16,423 nucleotides of DNA from CAZIOQ01 sp964540975 (GCA_964540975.1 CAZIOQ010000060.1:1-16423); one strand, 5' to 3'; shown: positions 6,851-14,048, numbered from the stretch's first letter. The notes: generated by a model from the sequence alone, not told the origin. Made by a program: numbers and translations.

Positions 6851-8569
6851 ATGGACGATCTTGAGAAGAAAAAATCAATTACCCAGATTCTTTTAGAAAA
6901 GAAACTAATCACTCCTGAAGTAGCCAAAAAAATTGAGTTGGAAGAAATCCAGAGTGGTCGGAATCAAGAAGAAATTATCAAAGAGAAAAATCTTGTTTCT
7001 TTAATTGATCTTTTAAAGGCAAAAGGAGAATTTTTGAATATTCCTTTTGTTGATCTCTCCCATACTGCATTTGAACCGCAAAGTATTAATTTGGTTCCTC
7101 AAAGCGTAGCTGAATACTATTGTTTAATTCCTTTTGATCAAAATACCAAGGAGAAAATTCTTAAAGTGGCGATGGCCAATCCTTTAGATATAGAAACAAT
7201 TGAGTTTTTAGAAAAAAAGACTGGTTTTAAAATTCAACCTTTTCTGGCCGATTCTGAGGCGATTATTACCGCGATCAAAGATAGGTATGGCCAGGAGATT
7301 ACTCTTCAAGTTTCTAAAGCTTTGGGAGAAACAGAGAAAAAAGTTAAAGAAAGAGTGCTTGATCTTGATGAGTTAGGCAAGGTAATCCGGGAAGCGCCAA
7401 TTGCCAAAGTTGTTTCTACTATATTGGAGTTCGCCATAAAATCAAGGGCTTCGGATGTCCATATTGAGCCGCGAGAAAATGATACCCGGGTTAGGTATAG
7501 AATTGACGGAATTTTGCACGAAAAGTTGATTTTGCCTAAAAGAGTTCACGATTCAGTTGTTTCTAGAATTAAAATTTTATCTAATTTAAAAATCGATGAG
7601 AAAAGAATCCCTCAAGACGGAAGATTTACCTTTACTACTGATGGTGAAGAGGTGGATTTAAGAATTTCCACTGCCCCCACTGTTTACGGTGAGAAGGTGG
7701 TAATGAGGCTTTTGAAAAAAACCCAAAAGATCCCTACTTTACCGGAATTAGGTTTGCGAGGAAAAGCCTTAAGGGATCTTGAGGAGGCGATCACTAGGCC
7801 TCATGGCGTGATTATCATTTGTGGTCCAACTGGTTCTGGGAAAACTACTACTTTATATTCGATTTTGTCCCGGGTAAACACAACTAAAGTTAATACAATG
7901 ACAGTTGAAGACCCGGTAGAATACAAAATTGAAGGGGTTAACCAGGTTCAAGTCAATCCACAAGCAGGATTGACCTTTGCTTCAGCTTTAAGATCATTTT
8001 TAAGACAGGATCCAAATATTATTATGGTTGGTGAGATTAGAGATAAAGAGACAGCCCAGTTGGCAGTCCAAGCAGCCTTAACCGGCCATTTGGTATTTTC
8101 TACTTTGCATACCAATGATGTTGCCGGCGCCACTCCCCGATTAATTGATATGGGTGTTGAGCCATTTTTATTGGTTTCTGCCTTAAACGCCTTAGTGGCT
8201 CAAAGAGTCTTGCGTAAGATTTGCCCTCATTGTAAAGAAAGTTATAAACCCTCAGCAGAAGTTATTGAAGATATCAAGAAAGTTTTAGGTTCTTTATTTG
8301 ACAAAGAAAAAGAAAAGGGTTTAACTTTATATAAAGGTAAAGGTTGTCAGGAATGCAACAATACTGGTTATTATGGCCGGATAGGAATTTTTGAGGTAAT
8401 GCCCAATACTGATTCCTTGTCTAGATTAATTGCTGAAAGAGCGGCGGCAGATAGCATCCAGAAAAATGCCATTAAAGAGGGAATGATTACAATGATGCAG
8501 GACGGTTATTTAAAAGCTTTGGAAGGAATAACCACAATAGAAGAAGTTTTGCGGGTGGCAAAATATTAA
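6851..8569 (+). CDS. pilB: Type IV pilus extension ATPase PilB
   Basis: A 572-residue hexameric secretion ATPase of the PilB/GspE family, which powers addition of pilin subunits at the inner face of the membrane. The N-terminal MshEN/T2SSE_N-like region covers about 1-150. The ATPase core shows Walker A GPTGSGKT (325-332), the Asp box TVEDPVEY (351-358), Walker B IIMVGEIRD (390-398) and the His box GHLVFSTLHTND (412-423). A zinc site typical of PilB/GspE is formed by C458-x2-C461 and C499-x2-C502. Length and order match the family. It is the first gene of the operon, and pilT follows after seven bases. Start ATG at 6851 fits the promoter just upstream and the usual N-terminal sequence (LLEKKLIT). 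Confidence 0.97.
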   Translation: MDDLEKKKSITQILLEKKLITPEVAKKIELEEIQSGRNQEEIIKEKNLVSLIDLLKAKGEFLNIPFVDLSHTAFEPQSINLVPQSVAEYYCLIPFDQNTKEKILKVAMANPLDIETIEFLEKKTGFKIQPFLADSEAIITAIKDRYGQEITLQVSKALGETEKKVKERVLDLDELGKVIREAPIAKVVSTILEFAIKSRASDVHIEPRENDTRVRYRIDGILHEKLILPKRVHDSVVSRIKILSNLKIDEKRIPQDGRFTFTTDGEEVDLRISTAPTVYGEKVVMRLLKKTQKIPTLPELGLRGKALRDLEEAITRPHGVIIICGPTGSGKTTTLYSILSRVNTTKVNTMTVEDPVEYKIEGVNQVQVNPQAGLTFASALRSFLRQDPNIIMVGEIRDKETAQLAVQAALTGHLVFSTLHTNDVAGATPRLIDMGVEPFLLVSALNALVAQRVLRKICPHCKESYKPSAEVIEDIKKVLGSLFDKEKEKGLTLYKGKGCQECNNTGYYGRIGIFEVMPNTDSLSRLIAERAAADSIQKNAIKEGMITMMQDGYLKALEGITTIEEVLRVAKY

Positions 8570-8576
8570 CCAAATT

Positions 8577-9644
8577 ATGAAAGAAAAATTAGAACAGATT
8601 TTCAAATTAGCAGTTGCCAACAAAGCTTCAGATATTCATTTGATTGTTGGGTATAAGCCCTTGATAAGGGTTAATGGGGAAATTTTGCCCTTAAACTTTC
8701 CGGCATTGACTGCTGAAGAGACAGAAACAATAGCAACAATGCTTTTGGGAGAAGAGAGAAAAAAAATTTTTTTGGAGAAAAAAGACTTTGATTTTTCTTA
8801 TCTTTTTAATGATCAGGTGAGATTTAGAATTAATGTTTATTTTCAAAAAAATTCTCCGGCTCTTGCTTTTAGATTAATTCCGGCAAAAATTCCTTCTTTA
8901 GAAGAATTACATTTGCCTCTTTCTTTAAGATCTTTGGTAGATAAAAGGCAGGGATTTATTTTAATCACTGGGCCAACGGGTCACGGCAAATCAACAACGA
9001 TTGCGGCAATGATCGAGGAGATAAATAACAAAAAAGCTGCCCACGTGATGACAATTGAAGATCCAATAGAATATTATTTCCAACCTAAAAAATCAATTTT
9101 TTCCCAAAGAGAGATGAATCGTGATGCTATTTCTTGGGAGCGAGCTTTAAGCTCTTGTTTAAGGGAAGATCCGGATGTGGTTTTTATCGGTGAAATGCGC
9201 GATCTTCAGACAATTGCTGCTGCTTTGACAATTGCTGAAACCGGCCATCTTGTGTTTTCTACTCTTCATACCAACTCAGCAGCAGAGACAATTGATAGAA
9301 TTGTTGATGTCTTTCCCGAGGGAGCAAAGGGTCAGGTGAGGATGCAGTTAGCTAATAGCTTATTAGCAATTGTTTCTCAAAGACTAGTGCCGACATTAAA
9401 ACCTGGTAGGGTTCCAGCGGTTGAGTTTTTGATCAATAGCTATGCGGTTAAAACTGCTATTAGGGAAGGAAAAACCCATATGATTGATAATATTATTCGG
9501 ACTTCTTCTGAATTAGGAATGCATCTTTTAGAGATTTCTTTAGCGGATTGGGTCAACAAAGGAGTGATTGGAATTGAGGTGGCGAAAAAATTTGCTATTA
9601 GAGAAAAAGAATTAGTCAGAAATTTAAGACGCAAGAATGAATAA
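8577..9644 (+). CDS. pilT: Type IV pilus retraction ATPase PilT
   Basis: A 355-residue PilT-type ATPase that depolymerises the pilus and drives retraction. Features: N-terminal PAS-like domain with NKASDIHL (15-22), Walker A GPTGHGKS (132-139) in which the usual Ser is His, Asp box TIEDPIEY (159-166), Walker B VVFIGEMRD (201-209), His box GHLVFSTLHTNS (223-234), and the retraction motif AIREGK (294-299), the counterpart of AIRAGE/AIREGK in PilT. There is no tetracysteine zinc site, which separates it from PilB. Its last eight bases overlap the start of pilC, so translation is coupled. Presence of a retraction motor suggests a dynamic pilus used in attachment, movement or DNA capture rather than a plain secretion system. 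Confidence 0.96.
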   Translation: MKEKLEQIFKLAVANKASDIHLIVGYKPLIRVNGEILPLNFPALTAEETETIATMLLGEERKKIFLEKKDFDFSYLFNDQVRFRINVYFQKNSPALAFRLIPAKIPSLEELHLPLSLRSLVDKRQGFILITGPTGHGKSTTIAAMIEEINNKKAAHVMTIEDPIEYYFQPKKSIFSQREMNRDAISWERALSSCLREDPDVVFIGEMRDLQTIAAALTIAETGHLVFSTLHTNSAAETIDRIVDVFPEGAKGQVRMQLANSLLAIVSQRLVPTLKPGRVPAVEFLINSYAVKTAIREGKTHMIDNIIRTSSELGMHLLEISLADWVNKGVIGIEVAKKFAIREKELVRNLRRKNE

Positions 9645-10839
9645 ATATATCTATAAAGCCAAAGATTGGCGAGGCAAAACAGTTTCCGGTTTAGTAGAGG
9701 CACGTAATTTTAAAGAAGCGGTAAATTTAATCAAAAAAAGAAATTTAATCGTAGTTAATGTCATTTCCCAAAAAACTTCGTTTTTTCAAGAGTTAAAATT
9801 ATTAATTGGGAAGGTTTCCGGCAAACAGGTTACTTCTTTTACCCGGAGATTAGCGACAATGATTGAGGCTGGTTTGCCTTTAACTAGTGCTTTAGAGATT
9901 TTAGCTAGACAGGAAACTGGAAAATTAAGACAGGTGATAGAGGAAGTTCTTGCTTCGATAGAAGGTGGCAGTTCTTTAACTCAAGCTTTAGAAAAAGAAA
10001 AGGATATTTTTGGAGAAATTTATATTTCTTCGATTAGAGCGGGCGAGGCGGCAGGAGTCTTAGACAAGGTTTTACTCCAACTGGCTGATAATTTGGAAAA
10101 AAAACAGGAATTTTTAGGCAGAGTGAAAGGAGCAATGATTTATCCAATAATTGTTATTGTTGGAATGTGTGGAGTAATTTTTATTGTGATGACTTTTGTC
10201 ATCCCGAAAATGACTGCTTTATATTCTGAATTTGGGGCACAGATGCCTTTGCCAACAAGAATCCTAATGACAACAGCTAATGCTTTCTCTAAATTTTTTT
10301 GGCTAATACCAGTTTTAGTTGGAGGATTGTTTTCTTTCTTTAAAGCTTTTGGTAAAAAACCAAAGGTAAAAACTAAATTAGATGAGATAAGGTTAAAAAT
10401 TCCTATCCTAGGTCCGCTTTTAAAGGCAACTTTAATGACTGATATTACTCGCACTTTAGGGATGTTAATCTCAACTGGTGTGCCTTTGGTTGATGGTGTT
10501 TCTCTCATTGGTCGCTCAACTGGGAACATAATTTTTGAGAATGCCTTTCAAGAAGTGGGCAAGCGAATTGAAAAGGGATTTGCTCTTTCCGAGGCAATGA
10601 GAGAACAAATGGTTTTTCCGGATATTTTGGTGGAAATGGCGGCCACTGGAGAGCAAACAGGCAAATTAGATACCGCTTTATTTAATTTGGCTCATTATTT
10701 TGAGGTGGAAGCGGATCAGAAAGTAAAAACCTTGACAAGCGCAATTGAGCCACTTATTATGATTGTATTAGGGATTAGTGTTGGATTTTTGGTCTTTGCT
10801 ATCATTATGCCAATTTATAATCTAACGAGTCAATTTTAA
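9637..10839 (+). CDS. pilC: Type IV pilus platform protein PilC
   Basis: A 400-residue polytopic membrane protein that forms the assembly platform linking PilB/PilT to pilins. Two T2SSF repeats are visible, about residues 66-190 and 268-391. They share the patterns FTRRLATMIEAGLPL (68-82) with ITRTLGMLISTGVPL (270-284), and RAGEAAGVLDKVL (134-146) with ATGEQTGKLDTAL (336-348). Membrane segments are expected at about 168-190, 220-237 and 373-395. Length is typical. The start overlaps pilT by eight bases. Downstream comes a 204-base stretch to the first prepilin that holds a gene relic rather than a functional gene. Confidence 0.96.
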   Translation: MNKYIYKAKDWRGKTVSGLVEARNFKEAVNLIKKRNLIVVNVISQKTSFFQELKLLIGKVSGKQVTSFTRRLATMIEAGLPLTSALEILARQETGKLRQVIEEVLASIEGGSSLTQALEKEKDIFGEIYISSIRAGEAAGVLDKVLLQLADNLEKKQEFLGRVKGAMIYPIIVIVGMCGVIFIVMTFVIPKMTALYSEFGAQMPLPTRILMTTANAFSKFFWLIPVLVGGLFSFFKAFGKKPKVKTKLDEIRLKIPILGPLLKATLMTDITRTLGMLISTGVPLVDGVSLIGRSTGNIIFENAFQEVGKRIEKGFALSEAMREQMVFPDILVEMAATGEQTGKLDTALFNLAHYFEVEADQKVKTLTSAIEPLIMIVLGISVGFLVFAIIMPIYNLTSQF

Positions 10840-10840
10840 C

Positions 10841-10888
10841 AATTACTCAATTACGGATTACTCCGGATTACGGGTTATGAGTTATGAG
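10841..10888 (+). repeat. Six short ATTAC/TTATGAG-type direct units
   Basis: The units are AATTACTC, AATTACGG, ATTACTCCGG, ATTACGGG, TTATGAG and TTATGAG. They share a TTAC or TTAT core and run straight into the start codon of the relic gene (ATG 10884, inside the last unit). CGGATTAC occurs exactly twice (10854-10861 and 10864-10871). They are probably part of the element that carried the relic gene, not of the pilus operon. Confidence 0.6.
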
Positions 10889-11022
10889 AATTAAGAGTTT
10901 TAAAGATTTAGAGATTTGGCAATTAGCTCTTTTAATTACTAAACAGATTTTACGATTTATCAGCAAAGAAAGATTTTAATCGCGATTTTGGTTTAAGTAA
11001 TCAAATAATTGGTTCTATATGA
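10884..11022 (+). pseudogene. Relic of a four-helix-bundle protein (23S rRNA intervening-sequence type)
   Basis: Reading from ATG 10884 gives MRIKSFKDLEIWQLALLITK and a few more residues before TAA at 10977-10979 (31 residues). Shifting frame near 10969 continues with KDFNRDFGLSNQI and stops at TGA 11020-11022. Both halves match the start of the four-helix-bundle family (FKDLEVWQ-A... then DFGL-NQI-RA..SI.-NIAEG). The family is normally about 110-130 residues, so more than half is missing as well as a one-base-type frame change. The family includes proteins encoded in 23S rRNA intervening sequences and relatives of the Avd proteins of diversity-generating retroelements; many are stand-alone genes of unknown role. 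Here it lies between pilC and the first prepilin as a dead insertion, its end overlapping the prepilin Shine-Dalgarno. Confidence 0.8.
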
Positions 11023-11032
11023 AAGGAGGTGA
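11022..11032 (+). promoter_or_regulatory. Perfect Shine-Dalgarno of the first prepilin
   Basis: AAAGGAGGTGA is fully complementary to the usual 16S rRNA 3' end. It decides the start: a GTG at 11029 lies inside the site itself and cannot be used, so ATG 11044 (11 bases after the site) is the start. Most other genes here lack such a site, which suggests that this pilin is made in the largest amount. Confidence 0.85.
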
Positions 11033-11043
11033 GAAAGAAAAAA

Positions 11044-11589
11044 ATGAGAAAAATTAAGGGATTTACGATGATCGAGTTGTTGATTGTCATTGCTGTTTTG
11101 GGTATTTTGGCAGTGGCAGTTTTGTCGGCAATTAACCCTCTTGAGCAAATAAACAGAGGAAGGGATACCGGCTTAAGATCTGATTCGGAACAAATATTAA
11201 GCGCGACTGATAGATTTTATACCGCTCAACAATATTATCCTTGGCAGAAAGGAGTTAATAATCCTATTAATGATAAAATTGACTGGGTAGCCTTACCACA
11301 AGCTACAGACGGAACTACTTTAGTCTTAGATAAGTTATCTCAAGCAGGGACAGAGGAAATTAAAAAGTCTTTTGCTGATAGGCTGAAAAAACCTGAGTAT
11401 AAATTATTTATTTATAAAAAACAGGGGACAGAAAATAGCACCTACGTTTGTTTCAATCCTAGATCAGCGTCCTTTCAGACTGAAGCGGCAAACAGATGCG
11501 CAGGTACCTTGCCTTCGGATTGGCCATCATCTGCTTGTAACAATACCACTGATTGCGGTACGAAAGGGAATTGTATCTGTTTACCATAA
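11044..11589 (+). CDS. Type IV prepilin 1, probable major or abundant pilin
   Basis: A 181-residue class III-methylated prepilin. The leader is MRKIKG, cleaved before F in G|FTMIELLIVIAVLGILAV, with the conserved Glu at mature position 5 and a hydrophobic helix to about residue 30. The start of the globular part, NRGRDTGLRSDSEQI (37-51), is a divergent form of the RDxKRKxDL block of the paralogs downstream. The C-terminal region carries six cysteines (136, 152, 165, 171, 177, 179), four of them in the last 17 residues, so a disulfide-tied tail is likely. The perfect Shine-Dalgarno upstream points to high expression. Position directly before the prepilin peptidase gene suggests a main fibre subunit, but this is inference; one of the later paralogs could be the bulk pilin. 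Confidence 0.92.
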   Translation: MRKIKGFTMIELLIVIAVLGILAVAVLSAINPLEQINRGRDTGLRSDSEQILSATDRFYTAQQYYPWQKGVNNPINDKIDWVALPQATDGTTLVLDKLSQAGTEEIKKSFADRLKKPEYKLFIYKKQGTENSTYVCFNPRSASFQTEAANRCAGTLPSDWPSSACNNTTDCGTKGNCICLP

Positions 11590-11618
11590 AAAGCTTTAGA
11601 TTTTTGTTTTTGGTAAAC
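11579..11618 (+). other. Inverted repeat spanning the prepilin 1 stop codon
   Basis: Perfect 8-base arms GTTTACCA (11579-11586) and TGGTAAAC (11611-11618) enclose a 24-base AT-rich loop that contains T-rich runs. There is no T run after the second arm, so it is not a standard terminator. It could protect the 3' end of a pilin message or slow transcription into pilD. Confidence 0.4.
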
Positions 11619-11627
11619 CAGATGGGC

Positions 11628-11698
11628 AAGGAGGGTAGATACTAATGTTTGTTTTTGGGTCAAAATGGGTGTTTTACCAGGAATACTATTTTTATTAG
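11628..11698 (+). other. SD-led 17-codon ORF overlapping the pilD start
   Basis: AAGGAGGG at 11628-11635 is well placed for ATG 11645, which opens a 17-codon frame (MFVFGSKWVFYQEYYFY) ending at TAG 11696-11698. The pilD ATG at 11665 lies inside it in another frame and has no Shine-Dalgarno of its own. No in-frame ATG, GTG or TTG for pilD exists between the SD and 11665. It may be a leader peptide that couples translation, or a chance ORF with the SD acting at a distance. Confidence 0.3.
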
Positions 11699-12462
11699 TG
11701 GGTTTTTGTCTGGGAAGTTTTATCAATGCAGTTATTATCCGTTGGTCCAAAGGAAGAGCAGTTAAGCTTAAAAAGGTTTTAGGGATTAACAAGAAATGGT
11801 GGCGTTCTTTTTGTGATAATTGTCAAAGAAAACTTTTGTGGTGGGAAAATATTCCTCTGGTTTCGTTTTTGGTTTTGAAAGGCCGCTGTCGAACTTGCCA
11901 CTCCCCTATTCCCTACTGGTATTTTTTTTCCGAGTTGATAACAGGTATTGCTTTTCTTTTAACCTATTTTTATTGGAGTAAAAATTTTCTTGGCCACGGT
12001 TTGCCAATTAGCAATTACGCTATGCTTTTGGTTTATTTATTAATTACTACTCTTCTAGTATTCATCTTTTTTTATGATGCTTGTTACCAGATTATTCCTG
12101 ATTGGGCAGTATTAATCTTAATTGTCTTGATTTTCTTAACCAACTTTAAAAACTTAGGAGTAGCTTTAGGAGCGGCTGGTCTTTTTCTTTTTTTGCATCT
12201 TTTGACTCGCGGTCGAGGGATGGGAATTGGCGATGTAAAATTTGCCTTTTTTATGGGTTTATTTTTAGGTTTCCCGAAAATAATTTTTGCTTTCTATCTT
12301 GCTTTCTTGACAGGAGCTTTATGGGGTGTCATACTGATTTTGAGAAAAAAGAAAAAAATTGGCCAACAGATTGCTTTTGGGCCGTTTCTAGTCTTAGGAA
12401 CATTTATTAGTTGGTTTTGGGGCGATAGATTTTTAGATTTTTTTTATCAATGGTTTGGCTAA
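11665..12462 (+). CDS. pilD: Prepilin peptidase / N-methyltransferase PilD
   Basis: A 265-residue polytopic aspartic protease that cuts the leader of prepilins after Gly and methylates the new N-terminus. Seen: membrane-start sequence GFCLGSFINAVIIR (13-26), the cytoplasmic zinc-binding four-cysteine loop (C50-x2-C53 and C75-x2-C78), catalytic D138 in YDACYQIIPD and D190 in GIGDVKFAF (187-195). Several further membrane helices follow to the C-terminus. Length is typical of full bifunctional enzymes, not of the short peptidase-only type. It sits between prepilin 1 and eight further prepilins, its substrates. The start at 11665 fits the family N-terminus but lacks an adjacent Shine-Dalgarno. 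Its last 13 bases overlap the next prepilin gene. Confidence 0.96.
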   Translation: MGVLPGILFLLVGFCLGSFINAVIIRWSKGRAVKLKKVLGINKKWWRSFCDNCQRKLLWWENIPLVSFLVLKGRCRTCHSPIPYWYFFSELITGIAFLLTYFYWSKNFLGHGLPISNYAMLLVYLLITTLLVFIFFYDACYQIIPDWAVLILIVLIFLTNFKNLGVALGAAGLFLFLHLLTRGRGMGIGDVKFAFFMGLFLGFPKIIFAFYLAFLTGALWGVILILRKKKKIGQQIAFGPFLVLGTFISWFWGDRFLDFFYQWFG

Positions 12463-13118
12463 AAAAAACAACTAAAGGCGTTACTTTGATAGAAATCGTG
12501 GTTGTAGTTGCGATTGTGGCGATTTTAAGCCTTCTTTTTTTGATGGGATATTTGCTCCAGTTACAAAAGGGTAGAGATGCTAAAAGAAAAGCTGATTTGA
12601 TGGAAATCAAGAGAGGAATGGAAGATTATTTTAATGACTACGGTTGTTATCCTAAAGGTAGCGATCTTCAAAACTTGACTAAATGCAATACTGAGGCTTT
12701 TAAGCCCTGGTTAAGAACAGTTCTCTGTGATCCCTTTTACCGCACTCCTTATTTAATTAAAGTCGAAGACAGTGAATGTCCGCGGTGGTTTGCGATTTAT
12801 ACTAATCTTGAATATACCAATGATCCTCAATTAGAAACGAATGAATGTTCTAATTACCAATGTTTAGTTAATAAAAAAATCTATAATTTTGGTACTAGTA
12901 GCGATAACATTACTGCCGGAGCAGTGGACGATGATGGCGGGACATTAGAAGCTGGGATGGCCTGCGAGACTTCTGCTCGCTCAATCCTAAGCCCGACAGG
13001 AGATTGTAATGCCTGTCCAGACAACAAGTGTCTATGTTGTATTAAGAGTTGTTTTGTTGATGAGTATTGTCAAATTCCTTGCGAAGCATCGGAAGCATTT
13101 TGCAATACCTGTTTTTAA
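12450..13118 (+). CDS. Prepilin 2, cysteine-rich
   Basis: A 222-residue prepilin, the largest in the cluster. The leader is ten residues long (MVWLKKTTKG), cleaved before VTLIEIVVVVAIVAIL with Glu at +5. The block KGRDAKRKADLMEIKRGMEDY (40-60) marks it as one of five close paralogs. It has 17 cysteines (66, 79, 93, 110, 133, 138, 172, 186, 189, 194, 196, 197, 201, 207, 211, 218, 221), eleven of them in the last 51 residues, including CNACPDNKCLCCIKSC (186-201). Such a tail suggests a disulfide-knotted or metal-binding tip domain on a common pilin stalk, possibly a minor adhesive subunit; no known domain was recognised. It overlaps pilD by 13 bases, so expression is coupled to the peptidase. 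Confidence 0.9.
   Translation: MVWLKKTTKGVTLIEIVVVVAIVAILSLLFLMGYLLQLQKGRDAKRKADLMEIKRGMEDYFNDYGCYPKGSDLQNLTKCNTEAFKPWLRTVLCDPFYRTPYLIKVEDSECPRWFAIYTNLEYTNDPQLETNECSNYQCLVNKKIYNFGTSSDNITAGAVDDDGGTLEAGMACETSARSILSPTGDCNACPDNKCLCCIKSCFVDEYCQIPCEASEAFCNTCF
12573..12598 (+). repeat. Direct repeat shared with prepilin 3, copy 1
   Basis: This 26-base stretch, starting AGAGATGCTAAAAG and ending GCTGATTT, is identical base for base to 13255-13280. It encodes RDAKRKAD in both genes. Flanking sequence has diverged. Confidence 0.8.
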
Positions 13119-13143
13119 TTATTTCGAAACCGGAAGAGGTTAA

Positions 13144-13605
13144 ATGAAGAGTAAAAAAGGTTTGACTTTAATTGAACTTTTGGTAGTAATGGCTATTTTA
13201 GGTCTCCTTTCAACAGTTGCTTTCAGCCAATACAGAACTAGTCAACAAAAAGCCAGAGATGCTAAAAGAAAAGCTGATTTAGACAATATTGCTCGAGCAC
13301 TGGAGATGTATTACAATGATAATCAGAGTTACCCTACTGCTTCTTTGGATGGAAAAATAATGGGGATAAGCTGGGGTTCGGAATTTTCTAAAACTTATGG
13401 GACACAGACTGTTATTTATATGAAAGAATTACCAAAAGATCCGGCTGCTAATTGGCATTATTGTTATGAATCTAATGGTAGTTATTATAAGCTTTTTGCT
13501 AAGTTAGAAAACAATAAAGATCCTAGTTATAATCCTTCGGGATATTCTTGTGGAGGAGACAACACATACAGATATGGCGTTAGGAGTGCCAATGTTTCAT
13601 TATGA
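13144..13605 (+). CDS. Prepilin 3
   Basis: A 153-residue type IV prepilin. The leader is MKSKKG, cleaved before LTLIELLVVMAILGLL with Glu at +5. The block KARDAKRKADLDNIARALEMYYNDN (36-60) continues the N-terminal helix and is followed by SYP, as in paralogs 2 and 4 to 6. Only two cysteines (107 and 136) are present, enough for one classical pilin D-loop disulfide. The short globular domain is rich in Tyr, Ser and Asn. GGAAGAGG at 13132-13139 may be a weak ribosome site, four bases before ATG. The stop overlaps the next ATG (ATGA, 13602-13605). It could be a main fibre subunit given its conventional form. Confidence 0.92.
   Translation: MKSKKGLTLIELLVVMAILGLLSTVAFSQYRTSQQKARDAKRKADLDNIARALEMYYNDNQSYPTASLDGKIMGISWGSEFSKTYGTQTVIYMKELPKDPAANWHYCYESNGSYYKLFAKLENNKDPSYNPSGYSCGGDNTYRYGVRSANVSL
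13255..13280 (+). repeat. Direct repeat shared with prepilin 2, copy 2
   Basis: Identical to 12573-12598 over 26 bases, encoding RDAKRKAD of prepilin 3. Even wobble positions are the same, which suggests recent duplication or gene conversion of this block. Confidence 0.8.
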
Positions 13606-14048
13606 ATACCTATTTAAACTTTAACAAAGAAACCGGATTTACATTAATTGAATTATTAGTTGTTTTATTTATCATCGGAGTTTTGACAGCATTGATATTT
13701 CCCAATTTGATGGGTGCTAGACAACGAGCCCGCGATAGCCAAAGAAAGCAAGATTTAGTCCAGATTAAAAATGCCTTAAGACTTTATTACAATGACAATC
13801 AACGTTATCCAAATAGTATTTCTTTTGGTAGTTCCTGGTCTGGTTATATGGAAAAAATTCCCCAGGATCCTTTAGGTAGTGGTCACCCCTATCGTTATTG
13901 TGTTTCAGCTACTAAAGAAGGGTTTATTCTGGCAGCAAGTTTGGAAAATGCTGGTGATGCTGATATCGCCGGCTCCCAATCTCATTGTCCGACTAGTATT
14001 TGTGACCCGGGATGTACAACAAACTGCTTTTATATTTGTACCAATTAA
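13602..14048 (+). CDS. Prepilin 4
   Basis: A 148-residue prepilin with a 12-residue leader (MNTYLNFNKETG) cleaved before FTLIELLVVLFIIGVL, Glu at +5. The paralog block reads RARDSQRKQDLVQIKNALRLYYNDNQRYP (42-70). Six cysteines (100, 129, 134, 138, 142, 146) are present, five of them packed into the last 20 residues, so the tail is probably cross-linked. Its ATG overlaps the stop of prepilin 3 as ATGA, a sign of coupled translation. A role as a minor or alternative fibre subunit is inferred from the array. Confidence 0.9.
   Translation: MNTYLNFNKETGFTLIELLVVLFIIGVLTALIFPNLMGARQRARDSQRKQDLVQIKNALRLYYNDNQRYPNSISFGSSWSGYMEKIPQDPLGSGHPYRYCVSATKEGFILAASLENAGDADIAGSQSHCPTSICDPGCTTNCFYICTN

Noticed and set aside
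10140..10529. Minus-strand open frame of 129 codons
   Set aside because: Antisense to pilC and without family features.
10841..10888. Short repeat units as a CRISPR array
   Set aside because: Units are only 7-10 bases with no spacers and no cas genes nearby.
11029..11043. GTG at 11029 as the start of prepilin 1
   Set aside because: It lies within the Shine-Dalgarno itself; ATG 11044 gives a normal six-residue leader.
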